Assembly: GCA_025351145.1 (NCBI GenBank) | Contig: JANXWM010000057.1 | Coordinates: forward strand, 1 to 14,537 | Direction of reading: 5' to 3' | Source: Chitinophagaceae bacterium | GTDB lineage: Bacteria > Bacteroidota > Bacteroidia > Chitinophagales > Chitinophagaceae | Length of the DNA: 14,537 bases | In this document: piece after piece, positions 7,641 to 14,482 of the stretch | Numbering within the stretch: the first letter of the stretch is position 1 | Layout of the letters: the number at the start of each line of letters is the position of its first letter | The notes under the pieces: model-generated | Seen by the model: only the letters and a program-made list of their open reading frames with translations | Database searches by the model: none | What the model was told of the DNA's origin: nothing | Translations under genes and position numbers: made by a program

Positions 7641-7795
7641 AAAAACTACGCATCGGTAAAAGCTCAGTATAAATCGGAAAGTACAAGAGTGCGACGCAAG
7701 AGGCGATGCCATGAAATACTTCAGCCGGTTCATAAATATTCTCCTTCACAAACAACGATAAACTACAAACTGTAAACTGCAAACTATCTTCCTCC

Positions 7796-7803
7796 TATCT
7801 TTG
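7796..7803 (+). promoter_or_regulatory. Bacteroidota -7 box for the carboxylase gene
   Basis: TATCTTTG is a perfect match to TAnnTTTG and lies 20 bp before the ATG at 7824, implying a very short leader. No clear TTTG -33 element is seen at the usual 17-23 bp spacing, which lowers confidence. Confidence 0.45.
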
Positions 7804-7823
7804 TTGCACTAACATTTGTAAGC

Positions 7824-9473
7824 ATGAATATAGAAGCAAACCGCAACGAAGACTGGATGAAACTGAAAGTGAGTGAGACCAGGCAGCACACCGATAAAAT
7901 AAGACTTGGCGGCGGTAAAAAAGCCATTGAAAAACAAAGGGAGAAAAACAAACTTACTGCACGTGAAAGAGTGGAATACCTGCTTGATAAAAATCAGCCC
8001 TTTGTAGAGATTGGGGTATTTGCGGGCTTTGATATGTATGAAGAATATGGCGGCTGCCCCAGTGCCGGAACAGTGAGTGGCATTGGTTATGTAAGCGGCA
8101 GGCAATGTGTTATTGTGGCCAATGATCAAACAGTGAAAGCAGGGGCGTGGTTCCCTATTGCATGCAAGAAAAACCTGCGCATGCAGGAGATTGCGATGGA
8201 GAACTTTTTACCCATTATTTATCTCGTTGACAGTGCTGGTGTTTTTCTTCCTATGCAGGACGAAATTTTTCCTGACAAAGAACATTTTGGCCGCATCTTC
8301 CGCAACAATGCACGCATGAGTGCGATGGGTATTACGCAGATCGCTGCTGTAATGGGCGCATGCGTTGCAGGTGGTGCGTACTTACCAATCATGAGCGATG
8401 AAACACTGATGGTAGAAGGCAATGGCAGTATTTTTTTGGCGGGTTCTTATCTTGTAAAAGCAGCGATTGGTGAAGATATTGACAATGAAACTTTGGGCGG
8501 TGCCATAACGCATACGGAGATCAGCGGTATTGCAGATTATAAATTTAAAACAGAGCATGAATGCCTTGATGAAATAAAAAAGATCATGGGCAAACTTGGC
8601 GATAAACCTGTTGCAGGTTTCAACCGCATTGCTGCTTTGCCGCCAGTAAAAGATGCCAACGAATTATACAGCATTATGCATGCGGGCAATGCGAAGCCTT
8701 ACGACATGCTGGATATTATTGAACGCATCGTTGATGCTGAAACAACAGATACAACGCAATCTTCTTTCGACCAGTTTAAAAAAGACTACGGCAAAACAAT
8801 CCTTTGCGGTTATGCCCGCGTTAATGGCTGGGCCGTGGGTATTGTTGCAAACCAGAGACTGATTGTAAAAAATAAAAAAGGAGAGATGCAGCTTGGCGGC
8901 GTTATCTATAATGACAGTGCGGATAAGGCCGCAAGGTTTATTCTTAACTGCAATCAAAAGAAAATTCCATTAGTGTTTTTGCAGGATGTTACGGGCTTTA
9001 TGGTGGGCAGCCGCAGCGAACACAGCGGCATTATAAAAGATGGTGCCAAACTGGTAAATGCTGTTGCCAATTCTGTGGTTCCCAAGGTCACGATCATTAT
9101 TGGCAACAGTTATGGTGCCGGTAATTATGCCATGTGCGGCAAGGCGTACGATCCACGTTTTATATATGCATGGCCCAGTGCAAAGATCGCAGTAATGGGT
9201 GGCGATCAGGCAGCAAAAACTTTACTGCAGATACAGGTGGCAAGTATGAAAGCAAAAGGCAAATCAGTAAGCGCTGAAGAAGAAAAAACGTTGCTTGATA
9301 AAATAAAAGGCAGCTACGAAAAGCAAACCACGCCTTACTATGCGGCTGCACGTTTGTGGGTTGATGATATTATTGATCCTGTGGATACAAGGCTTGTGAT
9401 AAGTGAAGGAATTGCTGCGGCAAACCAAAATGCGCACATAGAAGATTTAAAAACGGGTGTGTTCCAGGTTTGA
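7824..9473 (+). CDS. Acyl-CoA carboxylase beta (carboxyltransferase) subunit, MccB-like
   Basis: This 549-residue cytoplasmic protein spans both crotonase-like halves of a biotin-dependent carboxyltransferase, which moves carboxyl from biotin to an acyl-CoA. N-terminal landmarks are GGGKKAIEKQREKNKLTARERVEYLLD and GGCPSAGTVSGIGYV. The block YLVDSAGVFLPMQDEIFPD followed by HFGRIFRNNARMSA, then GACVAGGAYLP at 178-188, is characteristic of the 3-methylcrotonyl-CoA carboxylase beta group more than of propionyl-CoA carboxylase. The C-terminal half has FLQDVTGFMVG, then SYGAGNYAMCGKAY near 429-440, and WPSAKIAVMGGDQAA. A role in leucine/isovalerate breakdown is therefore likely, although Bacteroidota homologues with other acyl-CoA preferences exist. 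The biotin carboxylase/biotin carrier subunit is not in the window, so the partner must be encoded elsewhere. A likely terminator lies just downstream, so it is probably a single-gene unit. Confidence 0.9.
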   Translation: MNIEANRNEDWMKLKVSETRQHTDKIRLGGGKKAIEKQREKNKLTARERVEYLLDKNQPFVEIGVFAGFDMYEEYGGCPSAGTVSGIGYVSGRQCVIVANDQTVKAGAWFPIACKKNLRMQEIAMENFLPIIYLVDSAGVFLPMQDEIFPDKEHFGRIFRNNARMSAMGITQIAAVMGACVAGGAYLPIMSDETLMVEGNGSIFLAGSYLVKAAIGEDIDNETLGGAITHTEISGIADYKFKTEHECLDEIKKIMGKLGDKPVAGFNRIAALPPVKDANELYSIMHAGNAKPYDMLDIIERIVDAETTDTTQSSFDQFKKDYGKTILCGYARVNGWAVGIVANQRLIVKNKKGEMQLGGVIYNDSADKAARFILNCNQKKIPLVFLQDVTGFMVGSRSEHSGIIKDGAKLVNAVANSVVPKVTIIIGNSYGAGNYAMCGKAYDPRFIYAWPSAKIAVMGGDQAAKTLLQIQVASMKAKGKSVSAEEEKTLLDKIKGSYEKQTTPYYAAARLWVDDIIDPVDTRLVISEGIAAANQNAHIEDLKTGVFQV

Positions 9474-9489
9474 GGAGTTGTGAGTAAAA

Positions 9490-9536
9490 TAAATGTGCCT
9501 CACTTAAAACTTGCAAGCCACATTTACATTTTTTTT
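9490..9536 (+). terminator. Putative intrinsic terminator after the carboxylase gene
   Basis: TAAATGTG (9490-9497) and CACATTTA (9519-9526) form a perfect 8-bp stem around a 21-nt loop, followed by a run of eight T (9529-9536). The stem is AT-rich, so strength is uncertain. The T-run is at the same time the outer end of repeat arm R7. Confidence 0.5.
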
Positions 9537-9591
9537 GGGCCCGGCTGAAGAAGTATTTCATGGCATCGGCTCTTGCGTCGCACTCTTGTAC
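9531..9591 (-). repeat. Interspersed repeat, solo arm R7
   Basis: The outer end TTTTTTGGGCCCGGC (9531-9545) is identical to the left end of the 12481 element. After 26 nt containing ATTTCATGGCATCGGCT comes the core CTTGCGTCGCACTCTTGTAC (9572-9591). No opposing arm follows. Instead there is a small CCCCGC/GCGGGG hairpin at about 9598-9614 and a region (9636-9664) with TTCGGC/GCCGAA symmetry. Confidence 0.75.
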
Positions 9592-9733
9592 AGCTTGCCC
9601 CGCTTGAGGCGGGGTTCGGAACAGTGGTGAGTGTATTTCGGCTACGCTCAATATTTGGCCGAACCATCATAGCGGTAATATCCGAGCCTTAAAAATACTC
9701 TTTACTACAGTTGAATTTTAGATACATTTAAGT

Positions 9734-11164
9734 ATGAAATATTCTCTATTCAGCAAGCTAAGTATGCTTGCATTTTTCATCATTGCATGTGCCCATAAAA
9801 CGCCTGTAGAAAATGAAAATAATAACAGTATAAAAGATACAGCCGTAATAACTGCAGTTGTTGCGGATACATTTGAAACCGGGAAAGTTATTGTTCAGGT
9901 TATTTGTAAAACTGATGCATCTCAATCTTATGCCCTGTATATTCCAACAAAAGAAAATAATGAAGTTTTACCTGTCATTTATTTTTTCGATCCGCAAGGA
10001 GATGGTGCGCTTCCATTAGAAAAATACAAGACCCTTGCAGATGCTTATCATTTTATTTTAATAGGGAGCAACAATTCAAAAAATGGTAATGACTGGGCAA
10101 CAACCGAAAATATATGGCAGGCTATTTTTGCTGATACGAAAGGCAGGTTAAAGATCGATACTACCCGCATTTATACCTGTGGTTTTTCAGGTGGTGCAAA
10201 GGTTGCAGGATATATTGCTCTTAACCATAAAGAGGTGAAAGGGGTTATCGCTAATGGCGCAGCTTTGCCAGATGGAACGCCGGCCGGTAATTTTCATTTC
10301 AGTTTTACTGCAATTGCCGGACAGGGCGATATGAATATGACTGACCTTGTTGCCATAAACAACGACCTTGATAAAACACAAACAAAGCACCGGATTATTT
10401 TTTTTGACGGCAAGCATGAGTGGGCACCTGAAAGTATCATGAACACTGCATTTACGGGTTTGCAACTGGATGCCATGCGCGGAAAACTTATTGCAAAAGA
10501 TGATGCGTTTATAAACAGTTTTGCAGGTAAAAGCAAAAAGGCAATCGGTGCTCTTAGTGGCACAGCCAGCTTGATAACAGCAGTACAGGAATGTCAGCTT
10601 TCAATAAATATGCTGGATGGGTTAACTGATGAAGTAAACTGGTTTAAGCAAAAGAAGGCTACCGTTGAAGAGAATTCCGATTACCAGCATCAATTGAAAC
10701 TGCAGCAAAATATATTTGCAACTGAACAGAAAATGAAGGAAGGTTTTATGCAGCAATTTCAGCAGGGAGACATGAACTACTGGAGTAAGACCATTGGCGA
10801 TTTACAAACGAAATCGTACGCTAAAACCCAGGATGGCGCAATGAATCAACGTTTGCTTGCTTACCTGTCACTGGCGTTTTACTCCATAAGCAATCAACTT
10901 ATTACTGGTAACCGGGATGAGCAGGCAAGATATTTTGTTGAGCTGTATAAAATGGCTGATGCAACCAACAGTGAAGCCTGGTACTTTTCAGCGATTTTAA
11001 ATGCAAGGAACAAAAACGCCAAAGCAACAGAAGATGATTTAATGAAAGCAGTTGCAAATGGTTTTAAAGATAAAGACCGTATGATACAGCAACCTGAGTT
11101 TCAAGGTCTGTCAGTGCAAATCAACTTCTCCAAAATTGAAAGTGAGATGCAGAAGGTGAAATAA
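9734..11164 (+). CDS. Lipoprotein with alpha/beta-hydrolase domain and helical C-terminus
   Basis: The 476-residue product has a lipoprotein signal with lipobox IIAC, Cys19. An alpha/beta-hydrolase-like domain follows (about 50-240). It has a central strand and turn, LPVIYFFDPQGDG, in place of the usual HGGG; then RIYTCGFSGGAKVAGY with the nucleophile candidate Ser152 in GFSGG; then FFDGKHEWAP with the histidine candidate His228. The acidic member is not obvious. Such a domain resembles esterases of the PHB-depolymerase/feruloyl-esterase-like type, but the substrate cannot be named. Residues about 280-476 are mostly helical with TPR-like pairs (YLSLAFYSISNQLITGNRDEQARYFVELYKMAD, AWYFSAILNARNKNAKATEDDLMKAV). 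The protein is likely anchored in the inner or outer membrane facing the periplasm or outside. A weak -7-like box, TACAGTTG, lies at 9706-9713. The gene is separated from its neighbours by more than 160 bp on both sides and looks monocistronic. Confidence 0.78.
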   Translation: MKYSLFSKLSMLAFFIIACAHKTPVENENNNSIKDTAVITAVVADTFETGKVIVQVICKTDASQSYALYIPTKENNEVLPVIYFFDPQGDGALPLEKYKTLADAYHFILIGSNNSKNGNDWATTENIWQAIFADTKGRLKIDTTRIYTCGFSGGAKVAGYIALNHKEVKGVIANGAALPDGTPAGNFHFSFTAIAGQGDMNMTDLVAINNDLDKTQTKHRIIFFDGKHEWAPESIMNTAFTGLQLDAMRGKLIAKDDAFINSFAGKSKKAIGALSGTASLITAVQECQLSINMLDGLTDEVNWFKQKKATVEENSDYQHQLKLQQNIFATEQKMKEGFMQQFQQGDMNYWSKTIGDLQTKSYAKTQDGAMNQRLLAYLSLAFYSISNQLITGNRDEQARYFVELYKMADATNSEAWYFSAILNARNKNAKATEDDLMKAVANGFKDKDRMIQQPEFQGLSVQINFSKIESEMQKVK

Positions 11165-11252
11165 TTTTCAACAGGTTGATGCCAATATAGTTTGGAATAA
11201 TTCAATTTATAATTACTGTAATAATAAGCAGCGTTTGTAGTTAAAGTAAATA

Positions 11253-11283
11253 TCTGTAGCCGGTAATCATTGTTGTAATTTTG
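11253..11283 (+). promoter_or_regulatory. Bacteroidota-type promoter for the 62-residue gene
   Basis: A -7 box TAATTTTG at 11276-11283 fits TAnnTTTG exactly. TCTG at 11253-11256, 19 bp upstream, fits the -33 TTTG box with one change. Transcription would begin near 11289, leaving a leader of about 45 nt before ATG 11334. This argues against the earlier in-frame ATG at 11298. Confidence 0.5.
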
Positions 11284-11333
11284 TATAGGGCGAAATAATG
11301 ATATTGTTTTTATCAGTCATTAAATTACACACT

Positions 11334-11522
11334 ATGGAACACAAAGAAAAATTAGAAGAGTTAAACAAAGCATCTCTTGAAAAAGCGGAAGAATATTTAA
11401 AATCAAAAGGCGAGATAGAGCAGGAGCATCACGAAAAAATAAGTGAAGCAAAAAAAGAATGGCAGGCTTCGTGGAATAAATTTCTGGAGGTGCTGATGGT
11501 TTTGGAGAAACTTGAAATATGA
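11334..11522 (+). CDS. Small charged helical protein (62 aa), unknown function
   Basis: From ATG 11334 the product is 62 residues, very rich in Glu and Lys, with a heptad-like distribution (HKEKLEELNKASLEKAEEYLKSKG, then EKISEAKKEWQASW). It should form one or two amphipathic helices, possibly a coiled coil. There is no signal peptide, membrane segment or cysteine. An in-frame ATG at 11298 would add 12 mostly hydrophobic residues (MILFLSVIKLHT), but the promoter box at 11276-11283 would leave it almost no leader, so the later start is preferred. The dedicated promoter suggests a real, possibly stress- or growth-regulated, small gene. I do not recognise the family. It stands alone; the next feature is a repeat arm, then a convergent minus-strand gene. 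Confidence 0.6.
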   Translation: MEHKEKLEELNKASLEKAEEYLKSKGEIEQEHHEKISEAKKEWQASWNKFLEVLMVLEKLEI

Positions 11523-11593
11523 AGTGGCCGCAATATTAAACCGCTAAGCCAATTATCTTGCTGACTGCATTATTTGCTCAATAATAATATGCA

Positions 11594-11642
11594 GTACAAG
11601 AGTGCGACGCAAGGAAAGCTTCATAGTAATTCAAAAGCCGGG
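11594..11642 (+). repeat. Interspersed repeat, solo arm R8
   Basis: A perfect core GTACAAGAGTGCGACGCAAG at 11594-11613 is followed by a beta-type flank (GAAAGCTTCATAG, then AATTC) and by GCCGGG at 11637-11642, leaving 23 nt between core and GCCGG. It lies between the 3' ends of two converging genes. No left arm was found. Confidence 0.8.
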
Positions 11643-11665
11643 CAACTCATCAATTGACTGAATAT

Positions 11666-12403
11666 TTATTGCTGTGGCGCATACGTAAGCGATTGCTTTT
11701 GCCGGTAAATCACTGCTTCATTGTATTGAACCGCCGGAATCCATTTGGGGCTATTCTTTATTACGTTGAGTGCATGTTGATCCAATTCATCATAGCCTGA
11801 TGATTCAATAACTTTAGCTTCTTCTACATTGCCTTGTTTGTTTACGAGGAATGAAACCACAACGGTTCCACTCATCTTTCCATCTAAATATGCTTTGGGT
11901 TGATTTGAGGTTAAACCCTTTACAAGATATTTCTGCCATGCCTGAACCCCATGCGGAAACACGGCCTCCTTTTGAAAAATATAACCCGGAATTGTTTTGC
12001 CGCTCTCATCATAACCCGCCTGTTCTGTAACCTGGCCTGTTGTATTAAACTGTGCAAATCCTTTTACAGCATGATTTTCATAGAAAACATATTTTGAATT
12101 TTCTTTGCCGTGTTCATAATTTACAGAATCTAATAACACAGCATTTTCGTTATAAAATCTTGACGGGCCATTTTCCTTTTCTGTTTCGGCATCTTCAAAA
12201 AAGCCATCGAACTGCAATACGTTTGTTTGTGCCCAAAAATCCCTGCGGTGATAGCCGTTGGCTTCTTTTACAATCTTACCAATAAAGAAGGCTGAATCTT
12301 TTTGAACAGGTTTCCATTTTGCATTAAAGTATTTGTACACAGTATCTGTTTGGGCCGAAGACTGAAGGGTAATTATGGTAAGAAGGAAAATTAGAATACG
12401 CAT
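11666..12403 (-). CDS. Secreted protein with TonB C-terminal domain
   Basis: The 245-residue product begins with a cleavable signal peptide (MRILIFLLTIITLQSSAQ, cleavage likely after Ala17), not an uncleaved membrane anchor. The middle (about 60-140) has short repeats of the kind seen in MORN/YwqK-like proteins: FDGFFEDAETEKENGPSRFY, VNYEHGKENSKYVFY, FNTTGQVTEQAGYDESG. The end (about 170-243) is a TonB C-terminal domain: GTVVVSFLVNKQGNVEEAKVIESSGYDELDQHAL and then SPKWIPAVQYNEAV. Canonical TonB couples the ExbBD motor to outer-membrane receptors through a transmembrane helix and a proline-rich linker; both are missing here. Bacteroidota carry many such free TonB-domain proteins of unknown role, so energy transduction should not be assumed. 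No exbB/exbD or receptor gene is nearby. It is transcribed alone from a likely promoter at 12438-12466. Confidence 0.82.
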   Translation of the reverse strand: MRILIFLLTIITLQSSAQTDTVYKYFNAKWKPVQKDSAFFIGKIVKEANGYHRRDFWAQTNVLQFDGFFEDAETEKENGPSRFYNENAVLLDSVNYEHGKENSKYVFYENHAVKGFAQFNTTGQVTEQAGYDESGKTIPGYIFQKEAVFPHGVQAWQKYLVKGLTSNQPKAYLDGKMSGTVVVSFLVNKQGNVEEAKVIESSGYDELDQHALNVIKNSPKWIPAVQYNEAVIYRQKQSLTYAPQQ

Positions 12404-12437
12404 TGATTCAGGATGATTTTATTAAAAAATGAGAAAG

Positions 12438-12466
12438 CAAATATGCATTTTTTTCTTTATCCCAAA
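12438..12466 (-). promoter_or_regulatory. Candidate promoter for the TonB-domain gene
   Basis: Read on the minus strand, TTTG (12466-12463) is followed 17 bp later by CATATTTG (12445-12438), one base from TAnnTTTG. This lies 34 bp before the start codon at 12403. The boxes are just outside the repeat element that starts at 12481. Confidence 0.4.
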
Positions 12467-12480
12467 TTTTACAATAGAAA

Positions 12481-12764
12481 TTTTTTGGGCCCGGCAGCAG
12501 ACTTTTATGGCATCGTACCTTGCGTCGCACACTTATACTGTAGAATATAACTGAACTTTTAACAGCCAATACAGCCAAATGCAAAATCCGGGTTTATCTG
12601 ATGCGGGATAGAAACGAATGAAGAAATGCTTTATGTTGTTTGCGGTATGATCATTAAGGTGCTATTTAATAATTCGCAGGCTGTTCGCTGCGTAAAGTAT
12701 CTGAACGTACAAGAGTGCGACGCAAGAGGCGATGCCATGAAATACAAATGCCGGGCCCCAAAAA
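12481..12764. repeat. 284-bp element with 58-bp terminal inverted repeats (R9/R10)
   Basis: The left 58 bp (12481-12538) and the reverse complement of the right 58 bp (12707-12764) agree at 46 positions without gaps by hand count. Shared blocks, from the outside in, are TTTTT, GGGCCCGGCA, ATGGCATCG, CTTGCGTCGCAC and the end of the core. The 168-bp interior (12539-12706) shows no gene and no clear likeness to the other elements. This MITE-like arrangement carries no transposase, and a target-site duplication is not obvious. Confidence 0.8.
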
Positions 12765-12772
12765 TGTATTAA

Positions 12773-14482
12773 TTAAACGGTGTTTTGCTGCGATAGTGTG
12801 AGGTCGATAACTTTTAGTTGCAATGTTTCTTCGCCGTTCCATTCGTTAAGGTCTATGGTGTAAACGACATCGATGGGTTTATTTTGCTGAAGCAGCAGGA
12901 ATTTTTCTGAAAGATTAAAGCCGATACCCGTAATGGAACAGTTGTTTTTGGTTAGTGCAAAACGAATGTGTTTTTCTTTTACGATACGTGAATAACCGCT
13001 TTCCGTTATGTTGCGTGTAATAAAAACAGGCCGCATGTTTTCGGGGCCATAGGGTTCCATCTGCTGAATAATATTGTAGAAGGAGGGCGTAATATCTTTA
13101 AAATCTATTTCTGCATCGATGATTAATTCAGGTATAAGTAATTCGGCTGTAATGGTTGCTGCAACTACTTCTTCAAATTTATCGGCAAACTGCTCAACGT
13201 TTGATTCGAGCAGCGTCATTCCCGCTGCGGCAAAATGACCGCCGTAGCCAAGGAGACTATCTTTACAGGCATGGATAGCTTCATATAAGTTAAAGCCGGG
13301 TACGCTGCGGGCACTACCTGCAACAATATCGCCGCTTTTTGTAAGTACCACTGTGGGCCTGTAAAAACTTTCAATAAGCCTTGATGCTACAATGCCTACT
13401 ACACCTTTGTGCCAGTGATTGCGGTAAATGACTGTTGTTTTGCGGGTAATTAATTGGGTATCTCCATTAATAATAGCGAGGGCTTCTTCGGTTATGCTGC
13501 TATCTGCTTCGCGGCGGTCGGTATTATCATCGTGCAGCATTTCGGCAAAGAGGAGTGCATTATTATAATCTTCCTCGATGAATAATTGCACGGCTTTTTT
13601 AGCGTCGTCCATTCGGCCTGCTGCATTTATACGGGGGGCAACAATGAACACAAGGTTATTGATATGTACCTTTTTCTGGTGACCGGCTAATTGCAGTAAA
13701 GCTTTTATGCCCATGCATGGATTTTCGTTAACTTTTTGCAAGCCAAAGAAAGCCATAATCCTGTTTTCGCCGGTGACGGGGACAATATCTGCAGCAATTG
13801 CCGTTGCTGCCAAATCGAGATACTGCTGCCATGCAGATGACGGCAATTGCCATGTTTCGCATAAAGCCTGAATGAGCTTTAACCCCACACCACAACCGCA
13901 TAATTCTTTGTAAGGATAATTGCAGTCTATTTGTTTTGGGTTAAGTATGGCTATGGCCGGAGGTAATTCCAGATCGGGTAAATGGTGATCGCAGACGATG
14001 AAATCTATATCCAGTGTTTTTGCATAGGTAATAAGATCAACAGATTTAATGCCGCAGTCGAGGGATATAACAAGTGTAAAATTATTGACTTTAGCATGAT
14101 CTATACCAATTTTTGAAATGCCATATCCTTCCCGGTAACGGTGGGGGATGTAGAAGTCTACTTTTGGATAAACTGTTTTTAAGAAACGATACATAAAGGC
14201 GACAGACGTAGTACCGTCAACATCGTAATCGCCAAATACAAGAATGTTTTCATTATTTATTATGGCACTTTGTATGCGAGCAACAGCAGCCTGCATATCT
14301 TTCATCAGCCAGGGGCTGTGGATATCTTTTAATTGAGGCCTGAACCAAGATTTTGCTTTTTCAAAAGTATCAATACCCCTTTGCACTAATATTTTGCAAA
14401 GGGCTTTATGTATCCTTAAGGAACCTGACAATGCTAAAACATTCGTCTCATCTGCACTTTGTATTTTCCACCTTTTTTGCAT
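12773..14482 (-). CDS. recJ: Single-stranded-DNA-specific exonuclease RecJ
   Basis: This 569-residue protein is close to the usual RecJ length (Escherichia coli about 577). It is a cytoplasmic 5'-3' single-strand exonuclease used in recombination (RecF pathway) and mismatch and base-excision repair. The DHH phosphoesterase motifs are intact: motif I GDYDVDGTTS with Asp85, Asp87 and Asp89; DCGI at 142-145; and the DHH motif CDHH with Asp165-His166-His167. The DHHA1 domain has GVVGIVASRLIESFYRPTVVL, the substrate-gripping GSARSVPGFNLYEAI and GYGGHFAAAGMTL. The C-terminal OB-like part ends with NEWNGEETLQLKVIDL. All key residues are present, so it should be active. The start ATG overlaps the TGA of the upstream gene by one base, which indicates an operon with translational coupling. 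The stop lies 8 bp from repeat element 12481-12764. Confidence 0.97.
   Translation of the reverse strand: MQKRWKIQSADETNVLALSGSLRIHKALCKILVQRGIDTFEKAKSWFRPQLKDIHSPWLMKDMQAAVARIQSAIINNENILVFGDYDVDGTTSVAFMYRFLKTVYPKVDFYIPHRYREGYGISKIGIDHAKVNNFTLVISLDCGIKSVDLITYAKTLDIDFIVCDHHLPDLELPPAIAILNPKQIDCNYPYKELCGCGVGLKLIQALCETWQLPSSAWQQYLDLAATAIAADIVPVTGENRIMAFFGLQKVNENPCMGIKALLQLAGHQKKVHINNLVFIVAPRINAAGRMDDAKKAVQLFIEEDYNNALLFAEMLHDDNTDRREADSSITEEALAIINGDTQLITRKTTVIYRNHWHKGVVGIVASRLIESFYRPTVVLTKSGDIVAGSARSVPGFNLYEAIHACKDSLLGYGGHFAAAGMTLLESNVEQFADKFEEVVAATITAELLIPELIIDAEIDFKDITPSFYNIIQQMEPYGPENMRPVFITRNITESGYSRIVKEKHIRFALTKNNCSITGIGFNLSEKFLLLQQNKPIDVVYTIDLNEWNGEETLQLKVIDLTLSQQNTV

Larger units (their letters stand above)
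7325..7737. repeat. 413-bp composite element with terminal inverted repeats (R5/R6)
   Basis: The ends are a perfect 12-bp inverted repeat: ATTTATGAACCG at 7325-7336 and CGGTTCATAAAT at 7726-7737. Inside each end is the family core, inverted: TTGCGTCGCACTCTTGTAC at 7364-7382 and GTACAAGAGTGCGACGCAAG at 7681-7700. The interior holds two direct copies (7443-7560 and 7577-7693) of a roughly 117-bp unit made of a hairpin plus the arm CTACGCWTCGGTAAAAGCT. In the first copy the core has decayed to GTACAAAAGTGCGAATAAGC (7548-7567). No clear target-site duplication and no transposase are seen. Confidence 0.75.
7304..7823. other. 520-bp divergent intergenic region filled by repeats
   Basis: This spacer separates the S9 peptidase (minus) from the carboxylase gene (plus), so both promoters must lie here. 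Positions 7325-7737 are a nested repeat element described separately. Several open frames run through it on both strands, but they read the CTCTGCGG-type repeats and give low-complexity products rich in Arg, Lys and Gln, so they are not counted as genes. The last 86 bp hold the likely promoter of the carboxylase gene. Confidence 0.7.
12404..12772. other. 369-bp intergenic region between recJ and the TonB-domain gene
   Basis: Both flanking genes are on the minus strand. The region holds the 284-bp repeat element (12481-12764), the candidate promoter at 12438-12466, and no coding frame of note. The element ends 8 bp short of the recJ stop codon. Confidence 0.7.

Noticed and set aside
7260..7775. 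Several overlapping open frames rich in Arg, Lys, Gln and Ala on both strands
   Set aside because: They read through the CTCTGCGG-type and core repeats and owe their openness to the repeat sequence; no recognisable protein features.
7824..9473. Propionyl-CoA carboxylase beta subunit
   Set aside because: The LVDSAGVFLPMQDEIFPD and HFGRIFRNNARMSA blocks fit the methylcrotonyl-CoA carboxylase group better; substrate remains unproven.
9598..9614. CCCCGC-TTGAG-GCGGGG hairpin as a terminator
   Set aside because: The stem is only 6 bp and has no T-run on either side; the carboxylase gene already has a better candidate at 9490-9536.
12481..12764. Structured non-coding RNA or riboswitch upstream of the TonB-domain gene
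   Set aside because: The symmetry is explained by the shared repeat ends present at many other loci, and the likely promoter lies downstream of the element, outside it.
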